From NCBI GenBank assembly GCA_030761205.1, contig JAULJL010000048.1, positions 6,315,501-6,379,500 on the forward strand: a stretch of DNA of 64,000 nt, written 5' to 3'. The notes under the pieces were generated by a model, which was given only the letters and a program-made list of their open reading frames with translations, made no database searches and was not told the DNA's origin. Of the stretch, positions 39,527 through 49,542 are shown one piece after another. Every line of letters starts with the position of its first letter. Position 1 is the first letter of the stretch. This stretch comes from Fremontodendron californicum (taxonomy: Eukaryota; Streptophyta; Magnoliopsida; Malvales; Malvaceae). The position numbers and the translations under genes were made by a program.

Positions 39527-41005
39527 TCATTCCAGACTGTCTTCTGGACTTATCAAATCTTGCATCAAATATCTTCTCTTTTTCTTTCTCTTCTTAAAAT
39601 TCATCAGCATCATTAGTTCTGCTTCATCTTTCGTTGATTGCTCTCTTCTCTTTTGATTCTTGATTTTGTTCACTTCCGTATTTGCTTCAACACTATTTCT
39701 ATCTTCGTTCTTCTTGATTCTCTCTACCAACTTGTCTTTGATTTTGACATACTCGACTTTGTCAATTACCATTAATTTGTTGACTTCACAATCGATCTTC
39801 ATATCTTTCACGCCTTTGTAAGTCTTAACAGTGTCGATGACCTCGTTGTCATCTTTCTCAATGTTGACATCAGCTGCAAGCTTCTTCTCGACTTCTAGAA
39901 ATAACCTTTCTTCTTCAAACATATTTTCTGGTGGCTGAAATAGAGACTCGTTCCCTTCCTTTGACGTTTCTTCTGTTACCTTCTGTCTTGGTTGAATATT
40001 CTCAAAATCAATTTCTTCTTCGTCTTCATGAACATTTTCTTCTAACTCGGTGGTGCAACCAGATACGAGTTCTTCGCATTCTTCAATAGTAAATGCTGTC
40101 TCAAAATCCCATTCTTCTTCATAGTTATTCTCCTGTCGTGAGAACACTGTTGCATAGCCTTGCACTTGTCTATATCGACAATCTCGAGCATAGTGGCCAA
40201 GCTTGCCACACTTGAAACACTGAACGTTTCGACGATGAGACCTCACATTTTCGCTATCGTCTCTATCTCGAACAATTTGAGCTTCCCCTCGCTGAAAGCT
40301 CCTCCGTTGCCAAGCTTCTTGTTTGTTTTGAACTTCAATGTCTTCTATTCCTTGCCTTATAGCAACTTTACCTCTTCTATTGCTAAAGAGGGCTTTCTCA
40401 TAATCTTTTATCATGACTTTAGACATTTGGTTATCTAAAGCCTCTTGATTGGCTAGGATATTTTCCAACTCAGTTAAAGTTGGTTCTTTGCTCCATCCAC
40501 GAGTTGCAGTAACAATCCTGTTGTATTCAGGTCGCAAGCCATGGATGATAATTCTTCTCATCCTCGTTTCGGTAATGGCATTTTCTGGATCTAATTTTGA
40601 AATTTCATCACAAATAGTTTTAACTTTAGAGAAATATTCGCTTACCAGCATATTTTGCTGCGAGATTGACAGGAGTTCATTCTCTAATTGTTGGAGCCTA
40701 GCATCATTTTTCCTCGCGAACAACATTGTGAGTGTGTCCCAAGCTTCCTTCGGTGTCTTTGCATCCTTGACGCGTTGTAATAAACCATCCTCAATGGTGA
40801 CTGATAACACGTACATGGCCTTACCGGCTTTGATCTTCCATTTTCTTAGTTCTCTGGCATCAGTTGGTGGTGTTGAAGCTTCACCGTTAACAATATCCCA
40901 TAAATCTTGCCCGAGCATGTAATATTGCATCCGGATGCTCCACGTATTGTAATTGTTTTCATTGAGCTTCTCGATGTTGCTAGCGGAATTAGAAATATCT
41001 GCCAT
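39527..41005 (-). CDS. Copia Gag with zinc knuckle and acidic/basic tail (492 aa)
   Basis: Starts MADISNSASNIEKLNENNYN, ending in the LN-x2-NY-x2-W entry of the copia Gag (Retrotran_gag/UBN2) domain, which spans about residues 8-215 (AWDTLTMLFARKNDARL, GLRPEYNRIVTATRGW). A CCHC zinc knuckle, CFKCGKLGHYARDC, begins at residue 263. The remaining ~215 residues are rich in E, D and K and unlike protease or integrase. They may be the decayed or replaced start of pol, or a tail peculiar to these elements. Gag forms the particle that packages the RNA. The long intact frame suggests it is still made, even though pol is absent. Confidence 0.9.
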   Translation of the reverse strand: MADISNSASNIEKLNENNYNTWSIRMQYYMLGQDLWDIVNGEASTPPTDARELRKWKIKAGKAMYVLSVTIEDGLLQRVKDAKTPKEAWDTLTMLFARKNDARLQQLENELLSISQQNMLVSEYFSKVKTICDEISKLDPENAITETRMRRIIIHGLRPEYNRIVTATRGWSKEPTLTELENILANQEALDNQMSKVMIKDYEKALFSNRRGKVAIRQGIEDIEVQNKQEAWQRRSFQRGEAQIVRDRDDSENVRSHRRNVQCFKCGKLGHYARDCRYRQVQGYATVFSRQENNYEEEWDFETAFTIEECEELVSGCTTELEENVHEDEEEIDFENIQPRQKVTEETSKEGNESLFQPPENMFEEERLFLEVEKKLAADVNIEKDDNEVIDTVKTYKGVKDMKIDCEVNKLMVIDKVEYVKIKDKLVERIKKNEDRNSVEANTEVNKIKNQKRREQSTKDEAELMMLMNFKKRKKKRRYLMQDLISPEDSLE

Positions 41006-41224
41006 AGTGTCTTGAGAGTGCTCTGCACTTACCTCAAATTTGATTCTCGTTCACTTAATTTCACAGTCCCTGACCGTGTACCGGCAGAATTTCCACGTCT
41101 CCACGAACTACGATCCTCGATCGTCTTGGTCCCAGACCAATAATCTTCACAGTCCCAGACTGTCTTTCTCCGATATGCGTACTCCGGTCCCTGACCGTCT
41201 AGCTCTGTCTTCTCGCGGTGGCTT

Positions 41225-41405
41225 TCACTCTGATAGTAGGTAGCCCTTTTCACTTCTTCTTGTGACGGCTCTCACTCTACTCCAAGTAGGTAGCCCTTTT
41301 CACCTATTCTCGTGATGGCTCTCACACTACTTTAGGTAAGTAGGTAGCCCTTTTCACCTGTTCTCGTGATGGCTCTCACACTGCTTCAGGTAGCCCTTTC
41401 CGCGA
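41225..41405 (-). repeat. Leader array 1 of the copia element (~52-bp units)
   Basis: On the + strand GGTAGCCCTTTTCACCTATT and its variants recur at about 41236, 41287, 41342 and 41390. Each of the first three is followed by TCGTGATGGCTCTCACACTA or a variant. It lies in the untranslated leader between the primer site and gag. Confidence 0.75.
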
Positions 41406-41479
41406 CTCGATCTATCATCGATAATTACAATTCTCGATCATCTGATTTCGAGAAACTTCTGGCTTCTTGTCTTTTCTCT

Positions 41480-41660
41480 GATGAGCATACTCCGGTCCCT
41501 GACCGTCTAGCTCTGATATTCTAGTCCTTTGGATCGTCCCGCTCTAATCGTCCTGCTCTGATTGCCCGGTCCTCAGGATCGTCTGACTCTGATACTCCGG
41601 TCCTCAAGATCGTCCAGCTCTGATAATCTGGTCCTCAGGATTGTCTGGCTCTGATACCAC
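41480..41660 (-). repeat. Leader array 2: ~31-bp repeats whose last unit is the primer binding site
   Basis: On the - strand units of TATCAGAGCNRGACRATCCT followed by GAGGACCRGAN recur about five times from 41660 down to 41480, with partial units in between. The unit nearest the LTR carries the true primer binding site. Confidence 0.8.
41646..41659 (-). other. Primer binding site (initiator tRNA-Met) of the copia element
   Basis: TGGTATCAGAGCCA on the - strand, three bases after the LTR. This is the standard plant copia site complementary to the 3' end of tRNA-iMet. Confidence 0.9.
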
Positions 41661-41662
41661 TT

Positions 41663-42113
41663 TGTTGATTTTTGACTCTCGGTACCAATTGTAGTTCTGT
41701 GCTACAGTACCGATTTGCTACAGTAACTTTATCTCGGGATGCTACAGTAACTTCCGAAAAACAACTCTTTTATTAATATGAGAAAAGACCAAATATACAC
41801 TAGACACACTCTTTTAATATGCACTCACAACTTCACTCTTTCACTCATATCTTTTTCTTCCTTTTTCTCTCTACTCACCTCTCTTCATCTAACAACTTAC
41901 ATCCCACCCTATTTATAGCTTTCTATGTTGGTTACTAAACCAACCTAGAATGTTCTAGTGTGTTGGTTTAATATTCTAGAGAAAGAACAATAAAAAATCT
42001 AGAGAGAACTCTAGAAAGAAGACTTAAGAAAATTTTAGAAAAACCTAGAGAAATAATAAAGTTTGGAGAGAATTCTAGATGAGAGAATTCTAGAGGAGTT
42101 GTTGACTTTAACA
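41663..42113 (-). repeat. 5' LTR of the gag-only copia element
   Basis: 451 bp, matching 39036-39486 with one difference seen. Transcription toward gag would start here. Confidence 0.88.
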
Positions 42114-42118
42114 CTAAT

Positions 42119-42777
42119 CCCCTTCCTTTCCTTCTAGTTGCTAGAATATAGCTGCAAATCTGCAATAGTTCATACAATATATATGCTTCAGTTCCCTTCT
42201 TGTAGATATGCCAGAACCTGTTCAGTTAATGCAGAAACTTTATATCTCATTTTAAGAGGAAGTACCATTCTAAATATCAGTTCCCTTCTTGTAGATATGT
42301 TAGGACATGTTGCTGTTTATTTATTTATTTATTTTTATATTTAACATGTTGCTGTTTATATATAATCGTTACTGTACTTTTGTTTTTTATCTTGCTTGGA
42401 ATTTGATCATTTTTTTTATAAGAGAACCCAAAATGTCATCCAAGTACATCGAGGATTTGGAAGTTCTAGCATGCTTCTTCAAAGTTGGAGTATATTTCCA
42501 TTTCCATGGAAGCTATGCTAACAAATGAGACAAATTGTCAGTTTCTTTTTTGTGTGGCTGAAAACATTGTTATGTCATATTCTCCAGTCCAGTAGATCTT
42601 GTGTGATTTCTCAGATTATATTCATCTCAACTCTTAAGGCAATAAGAATTATAAGACCCTATATAACCACTCTTATTTTTATCGGTTTTTTTATCCAAAT
42701 ATAGCTAAAAAAAAATTATATACCAAAATACCGTTTTTTTCAGATTAATTCCCAAAGTCCGCTTGTTTTTTTTCTAC
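42119..42777. other. Intergenic, no gene seen
   Basis: AT-rich. The phrase CAGTTCCCTTCTTGTAGATA occurs twice (about 42190 and 42281), a local duplication. No coding pattern. Confidence 0.5.
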
Positions 42778-42870
42778 CTGGGAAATCGCCACCCCCCATG
42801 GCGATTTCCCAGCGTAAAAATTGCAAAAAACACCAAGAGAAATCGTCATGGGGGGTGGCGATTTCCCTTG
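42778..42870. repeat. Two GC-rich palindromic blocks in inverted arrangement
   Basis: CTGGGAAATCGCCACCCCCC at 42778 with ATGGCGATTTCCCAG to 42812 is palindromic. The block at about 42838-42869 (GAAATCGTCATGGGGGGTGG then CGATTTCCC) is its inverse. The design resembles the palindromes in the MULE ends at 14.9-15.1 kb. TTTTTATCCAAATAT at 42686-42700 also occurs there, so this may be the end of a related element. Confidence 0.5.
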
Positions 42871-43374
42871 ATGTATTACTTTTTTTAATTTTTTTACTTA
42901 AATTTAAAAAAAAATTGTAAATTTATTTTTAAAATTTGTATTTTAATTTTAAAACTTGTAAATTAAATAAAAAAAATTATCTAGGTTTGTTTATTTATTT
43001 TTTAAATATATATTAAAAATTTATAATTTTTTAATTTTATAAAAAATAAAATTTAATTTATTATTAAAATTTTATAAAAAATAAAATTTCATTTCTTATT
43101 AAAATTTAAAAAAGAAATTTATATTTCTTATTAAATTTTTATATAAAAATTTTATTTCTTATTAAAATTTAAAAAAGAAAATTATATTTCTTATTAAATT
43201 TTTATATAATTTTTTTATTTTTTATTTAAATTTTATATAAATAAAAATTTTGATTTCTTATTTAAATTTTATATGTGAGATCTGTAACAAACAGATATAA
43301 AATTTTTTATTTTTGATTGTTTTAATTTTTTTAAAATATATATACTTATTTTTTATTATTTTAATTTTATGCTG

Positions 43375-43985
43375 TAGAAAATATTGGAATTGGATTCCTG
43401 CCGTAATGGATGAGACTAATGATTTAGGGTTAGGGACAGGTTTCAGCTATTTTTCAGTCAATCAAATGCTGCAGAAAATATTGGAATTGGATTCCTTCTG
43501 CAATTCCTTCTGCAATGGATGAGACTAATGATTTAGGGTTAGGAACAGGTTTCAGCTATTTTTCAGTCAATCAAATGCTGCAAAAATATTGGAATTGGAT
43601 TCCTTCTGCAATGGATGGGACTAATGATTTAGGGTTAGTGATAGGTTTCAGCTATTTTTCTGTCAATCAAATGCTACAGAAAATATTGTAATTGGATTCC
43701 TTTTGCAATGGATGGGACTAATGGTTTAGGGTTAGGGATAAGTTTAAGATATTTTCCAGTCAATCAAATGCTGCAAAAAATATTGGAATTGGTTTCTTTC
43801 TACAATGGATGAGACTAATGATTTAGGGTTAGGGATAGGTTTCAGCTATTTCAGTCAATCAAATGCTGCAGAAAATATTGGAATTGGATTCCTTCTGCAA
43901 TGAATGGGACTAATGATTTAGGGTTAGGGATAGGTTTCAGCTATTTTTCAGTCAATCAAATGCTGCAGAAAATATTGGGAGTAAA
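43375..43985 (+). repeat. Minisatellite, ~97-bp units, six copies, each with TTTAGGGTTAGG
   Basis: ATATTGGAATTGGATTCC starts units at about 43381, 43478, 43586, 43683, 43780, 43875 and 43972 (the last partial). Spacing is 97, 108, 97, 97, 95 and 97. The 108-bp unit has an extra 11-bp duplication of CAATTCCTTCTG. Every unit carries ATGATTTAGGGTTAGGGAYA or a close variant. Confidence 0.85.
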
Positions 43986-44049
43986 AAATGAAGAGTGATT
44001 TAGGGTATTTCGGACACGGGTATTTCAAGAAAAATTATAAATACTAGAA

Positions 44050-45270
44050 AAATGTCCGCGTTTCGTTGCGGGTATGTTATCGAATTTGAATTGATATTTT
44101 GTAATAAATTTGAAAGATAAAAAAGCAAGAGAAGTGGAGATAATTTAGAAAAATAATAACTTCTATCATTATACGAGAGTTAATTTGATATGGTCAATTA
44201 GATCCGGTAATTTTGGATAAAACATAATTATACGATACAAATATAATATGATAAAATAATTAAAACACGATACAATAAGAAAAATAAAATGAATATGATA
44301 CAAATATATGAACGTGTTAATAAAAATATATTTTGATAATAATTTGTAACAAATTAATATTTTGTATTAATATTTTGTAATATTAATATTTTGAATTAAT
44401 ATTTTGTAATAAATTTGAAAGATAAAAAAGTAAGAGTAGTAAAGATAATAATTTAGAAAAATAATAATTCTTATTCTTATACAACATATGGTATAAAATT
44501 GAGAGTTATTTGAATATGATCAATTACATCTGGTAATTTCAGATACAACATAATTATACGATACGAATATAACATGGAAAAAATAATTAAAATATGACAT
44601 GACACAAAAAATAACATAAATACGACACAAATACACGAACGTGTCCAAATCTACATAAAATAAATTATTAACGAGTCAAATTTTATATAAAGATACAATA
44701 CCTTGAATACGATTATGAAAAGAAAAATAACACCAACATGATGACGTGCGACACAAATTTCTGAGTTATTTGAATAATGTCAATTAGACTCGGCAATTTC
44801 GGACACAACATGATTATACGACTCGAATACAACATGAAAAAAGTAATTAAAACACGACACGAAAAATAATATGAACACGACGCAAATACATGAACGTGTC
44901 AAAATCGACATAAAACGAATTATTAAAGTGTAAAAATTTATATAAATTTAAAATATTTTAAACACACAATAAAATAACACGAACACACAAAATTGAATCA
45001 TTACAACAAATTATATAAAATATGCACATAAAATTTTTTCTTAATTGGATCACCATGATAAATTATGCAAAATATTTGGATGAATTGAAACATGATACGA
45101 ACACATAAAAAAAATTAAAATACAACACGACGCAAAAATAACATGAATACAACATAAATATACGAACGTGTAAAAATTTATATAAAATAAATTATTAATA
45201 TATAAAAATTTATATAATAATATAATACTTTGAACATAAAAAAAAAAACACGAACATAAAAAATAATACG
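44050..45270. repeat. Diverged tandem repeat, ~255-325 bp units, about four copies
   Basis: Units share ATTATACGATACGAATATAA, AATTAAAACACGACACGA and GAACGTGTCAAAAT-like blocks. GAACGTGT occurs near 44310, 44636, 44892 and 45163. No ORF. It is a non-coding repeat of the ACACGACACGAA type common in plants. The parent element was not identified. Confidence 0.65.
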
Positions 45271-45603
45271 AATACGGCACGAACGTACAAAACTTTCTCT
45301 CTCTTTTTCCCTTTCCCTTTTTTTTTTCTTTCCTTTTTTTCTTTAAAAAAAAAAAAAAACAAAAGAGAAAAACTTGGCTTGCCGACGTGGCAAACCAATT
45401 TGAAGCAATTCCCTTAATTACAAATAGTAATTGAGGAACTGCTTTTAAGTATTTTATAGATTATGTTATAGATTAATTGTCAAAAAATTATGATGTTTGG
45501 TATTTGTTAACTGTAAAAAAATTATGCTCCGATTTTTTAAATGAAAGTAGTAGATTGATTATGAATAGTTTTAATTATAGGTATAAAAGATTAAGTAAAA
45601 AAC

Positions 45604-46310
45604 ATAATTTTAATTTCTAAACAAAGTTAAATTTATTGAATTAAACAAATATATCCCAAATTTCATTGAAGTAATTAAATACCCAAATAATCCTACGTGG
45701 AATGCTTAATTCAACCCATTTCTTAGTTGGCCACTAATCATACTTTAAATTACCTAAATAATCCAAAAATAATTATTTAAATACTTCAGATAATCCTAAA
45801 ATCATAATTTAAACCATTGCTTAGTTGATCACAAATCATGCTTCTAATTTTCCAAATTCAAGATTCATATTGATTTTGGGACAACTTTAATAGAGTGTTA
45901 TTGATATAAGTTATTAAAATTATGTGATAAAATAATTATAATAAAAAATTATATTTATAATTTTAATGTCTAAACAAAGTTAAATTTATTGAATTAAACA
46001 AATATATCCCAAATTTCATTGAAGTAATTAAATACCCAAATAATCCTACGTGGAATGCCTAATTCAACACATTGCTTAGTTGGCCACTAATCATACTTTC
46101 AATTACCTAAATAATCTAAAAATAATTATTTAAATACTTCAGATAATCCTAAAATCATAATTTAAACCATTGCTTAGTTGATCACAAATCATGCTTCTAA
46201 TTTTCCAAATTCAAGATTCATATTGATTTTGGGACAACTTTAATAGAGTGTTATTGATATAGGTTATTAAAATTATGTGATAAAATAATTATAATAAAAA
46301 ATTATATTTA
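45604..46310 (+). repeat. Tandem duplication of a 353-bp unit (two copies)
   Basis: The unit starts at CTAAACAAAGTTAAATTTAT at 45617 and again at 45970. The two copies are nearly identical, with differences such as CCCATTTC versus CACATTGC. No coding content. Confidence 0.85.
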
Positions 46311-46635
46311 TAACTTTCTAATTAAAACATGTATTTATTTTAAAATTTTAAAATATGTATGTAGAATTAAATGAAGTAAATAAATAAATAGATAACTTTA
46401 ATACAATGATAATGATAATTTTAATTAAATTAATGACTCTTTAACCTTAAGACCCTAAATGTACGGACAAAACCAACCACTTTTACAATTGTTTGCCAAA
46501 AGTAATCCCTAAATACAAATTTAAGACCAAACTTAATTGTCCTAAAATCATGATCTCCAAATTCCAAAATGAGCAACCCCATGAGTTGGGATAGCTTTTA
46601 ATGTAGGTTATAGATATAGTTTATTGTTCTAATTA

Positions 46636-46674
<39 letters not shown>

Positions 46675-47312
46675 CATGTGTTTTAAGTGTGTAATATCCA
46701 ATGATCATTGGCAATATTATCCCTATCATATTTATCGTTGGTGGCTAATATATATTTTAGTGGTGACACCAATTCTTTGACACTAAATTATTTTGATTTT
46801 AACTTCACATGGAAAGCCAAAACTGAAATTTTTTATAATATACAAATAAAAACCAAATGAAAATGAAAATCTTATAGAAATTTATAGAAGCCAATTATAT
46901 TTTATTGGTTTGTTTATCCCCTTTCATAAGCTTGAGTTTCATGATAAAATTATTTAATTATAAAACTTTTTTTTTGTTGAAAATATCTAATTATAAAACT
47001 TAATTACTACACATGTCTTTAAATATTTCCCCAAATTGATATTCTATAGATATGTTGCTTGATATACTTTTGTAGAGGGAAAGCAATAAAAATACTTCCC
47101 AAGAGTCAAAAGAATCTCATACATTTTCTTTAAAAAAAAAAAAATCCCATAATTGGACCAAATTGTGTTATTTCCTACATTGTTTTTATTTTTAAAAAGT
47201 TACTTTACTAATTCGGATTGACCTAGCTCAAATCACACAAAAATCTTACTTTTATTTTTCATGCATTATTATAAAATATAATAATTATGCTTTGTTGTAA
47301 ATCCCTTTTTTT
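46311..47312. other. Upstream region of the AAA-ATPase gene with AT microsatellite
   Basis: No gene seen. A (TA)n microsatellite of about 16 repeats lies at 46638-46671. Confidence 0.5.
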
Positions 47313-47321
47313 ATATATAAA
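47313..47321 (+). promoter_or_regulatory. TATA box candidate of the AAA-ATPase gene
   Basis: TATATAAAA after a T-rich stretch, about 290 bp before the chosen ATG. The 5' UTR would contain the (AT)n run at 47499-47527. Confidence 0.4.
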
Positions 47322-47495
47322 AACTGATACTAAGATCACAACATATATAAAAGTAATTAGATTGAAGTGATTGAAGCAAATAGAAATAATTCATTCAGGT
47401 TCCAATCAGAACTAGGATCTCCCGAGTGGGATCAAACTTGGACAGAATTAATCCAACATGAAGTAGGAAATCCAAACTTTGACAGCAAGTTTTCA

Positions 47496-47533
<38 letters not shown>

Positions 47534-47609
47534 CTTCCATTACTCTAATAGTCTGCCACTCTTCTTCTTTTTTGTTAGTAGCAGTAGGATCGAGAAAGAA
47601 ATTCTGATA

Positions 47610-49106
47610 ATGGAACGTGGGATATTGGCTGATCTTGCTGCAACTATAGCCAGCGTAATCTTTATCTCGGGAACGATTCAGCAAATTTTTCCGAATTGTT
47701 TGACTGAAAAGATTGAGCTTTGGCAACACAGATTGAAGAACTATTTCTATCCTAGCATGACCATCACATTCAACGAGTTTTCTACTGGCCTTGACAAACA
47801 TAACCATGCATATACCGCCATAGAAAACTACCTCAGCTCCAAATCTATTGCAAGTGTAAGTGTAACCAGGCTCAAAGCAGAATCTTTCAGGAAAAAAGAG
47901 CCTCTCGTGTTTACCTCAGCCGATTACGAAGACATTGAAGATGAGTTTCAAGGGGTTAAAGTTATGTGGTTTCGAGGCAAACATGAGTCACAAAAGAAGA
48001 TTATATTTACACATTCATCCGCTTCTGAGAAGAGTTATTACACTCTGAGTTTTGATCCCAAACATCGAGAAATCGTGACGGAGCAATATTTGAATTATGT
48101 CATTCAAGAGGGAAAGGCCATAAAGAAAAAGAGGAAGCATCGAAGGATTTATATGAATTCTCCTGAAGATGGTGGGTTTTGGGAATCCACGTGGTTAGAA
48201 CATCCTTCAAGCTTTGATTCTTTCGCCATGGATGCTGACAAGAAAGAAGAGATAATCAATGACCTTATAGCATTCAGTCAAGGAAAAGAGTATTACGCAA
48301 AGATTGGCAAGGCTTGGAAACGTGGTTATCTGCTATATGGTCCTCCAGGAACGGGTAAATCTACCATGATTGCGGCCATGGCTAATCTTTTAAGCTATGA
48401 TATATACGATCTTGAGCTAACAACTGTTAAGGACAATGCCCAATTAAAGTCTCTTTTGATTAGCACATCACGTAAGGGTATTATCGTGGTTGAGGATATA
48501 GATTGTTCACTTGATCTTACGGGAAAACGCAAAAACAAGGATGATCATGAAGAGAAAAAGACTGAGCTTTCTGGTTCTGATGAAGAAGATGAAGATGAAA
48601 ATCGAAGAAGTAAAAATAATAAAAGTAAGATTACTTTATCTGGGTTTTTGAATTTTGTTGATGGGATTTGGTCAGCTTGTGGAGGAGAAAGGATCATTGT
48701 ATTTACAACCAACCATGTTGAAAAACTTGATCCAGCTTTGATTCGAAAAGGAAGAATGGATATGCACATTGAATTATCTTATTGCAGTTTTGAAGGGTTC
48801 AAGGTTTTGGCAAAGAATTACTTGGATATTGACTCAAATCCTTTGTTTCAAAAGATTGAAGCTTTGTTGGGGGAAGTAAATATGACTCCAGCTGATGTTT
48901 CTGAGCATTTGATACATGGTAGAGTTGGAGGAAATCCAATGGCTTCCTTGAAGAGCTTGGTTGAGGCCCTTGAAACTCTCAAGGATGAGACGGCCAAGGA
49001 GGAAGAAAAAGAAGAAGCTAAAAGGAAGGAAGAAAAAAAGAATAGAATACGTTTTCCTTTTAGTGGCAGAAGGAATAAGAAAAAAGTCCAATTATTAGAA
49101 GATTAA
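47610..49106 (+). CDS. BCS1-like AAA-ATPase, membrane-anchored (498 aa)
   Basis: I start at ATG 47610 (MERGILADL). The frame is open from 47367, but the extra 81 residues include a translated (AT)n microsatellite and are not family-like. Residues about 5-28 are a hydrophobic N-terminal anchor. Residues about 25-125 are the plant AAA-ATPase N-terminal domain (PF14363 type). The AAA core has Walker A GPPGTGKST at 244-252 and Walker B IIVVEDIDC at 291-299. It continues with IVFTTNH (sensor 1) and RKGRMD at about 379-384 (arginine finger region). The tail is Lys/Glu-rich. The family includes plant mitochondrial-type and ER-type AAA-ATPases near BCS1, often stress-induced and often in tandem clusters. 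The gene has one exon, as is usual for the family. It lies about 340 bp upstream of a broken VMP1/KMS gene. Confidence 0.92.
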   Translation: MERGILADLAATIASVIFISGTIQQIFPNCLTEKIELWQHRLKNYFYPSMTITFNEFSTGLDKHNHAYTAIENYLSSKSIASVSVTRLKAESFRKKEPLVFTSADYEDIEDEFQGVKVMWFRGKHESQKKIIFTHSSASEKSYYTLSFDPKHREIVTEQYLNYVIQEGKAIKKKRKHRRIYMNSPEDGGFWESTWLEHPSSFDSFAMDADKKEEIINDLIAFSQGKEYYAKIGKAWKRGYLLYGPPGTGKSTMIAAMANLLSYDIYDLELTTVKDNAQLKSLLISTSRKGIIVVEDIDCSLDLTGKRKNKDDHEEKKTELSGSDEEDEDENRRSKNNKSKITLSGFLNFVDGIWSACGGERIIVFTTNHVEKLDPALIRKGRMDMHIELSYCSFEGFKVLAKNYLDIDSNPLFQKIEALLGEVNMTPADVSEHLIHGRVGGNPMASLKSLVEALETLKDETAKEEEKEEAKRKEEKKNRIRFPFSGRRNKKKVQLLED

Positions 49107-49448
49107 AGGCATTATTTTATTAATTAGTTTATTTTCTTTTTGGTTTTTAGTTGATTGAATTTTTTATTTTAGTGTATTAGTCAAGGTTGAAAAAACCGGA
49201 TCGAAGATCAAACCGATGTAATTTCTGATTTCCGATTCAACCGGTTGGATCGGTTGGATATTTTAAATAAGATTTTTATTAATTTAAATAAAAAATGAGC
49301 TGAATTATTGAATTGGTTTAATTCAGTTTATCTTTAGGAGTTCTCTTAAGCTCAAATTAATGGAGATTTTCCATTTTTAGTGGTTAAAGTAATGAACTTT
49401 TGAGACTTTTCAAAGATCCCATTTTTTTTTCTCTGGTTATTTATAATT

Positions 49449-49504
49449 ATGGGATCAGGAAGTTGCAAATCCAACATGTGTGCTTGCATTGAAATTTTAT
49501 TACA

Positions 49505-49542
<38 letters not shown>

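Larger units (their letters stand above)
39036..42113 (-). mobile_element. Gag-only Ty1/copia element (TR-GAG type), complete
   Basis: Two 451-bp LTRs (39036-39486 and 41663-42113; TGTTGATTTTTG...GACTTTAACA) flank a primer binding site for initiator tRNA-Met, one gag ORF and a polypurine tract. The 5-bp target duplication CTAAT is intact (39031-39035, 42114-42118). There is no protease, integrase or reverse transcriptase: the gag stop is 31 bp from the polypurine tract. The LTRs appear nearly identical (one difference seen, GGTATCAATT versus GGTACCAATT), so the insertion is recent. Such elements need enzymes supplied by a related autonomous copia. Confidence 0.92.

Noticed and set aside
43375..43985. 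Internal telomere tract
   Set aside because: Only one or two TTAGGG-like words per 97-bp unit. It is a minisatellite, not a telomere array.
47367..47609. N-terminal extension of the AAA-ATPase frame (81 codons)
   Set aside because: It translates an AT microsatellite and a non-family sequence. The conserved N-terminal anchor begins at the ATG at 47610.
48545..48769. Minus-strand frames across the AAA-ATPase
   Set aside because: Shadows of the real gene on the other strand.
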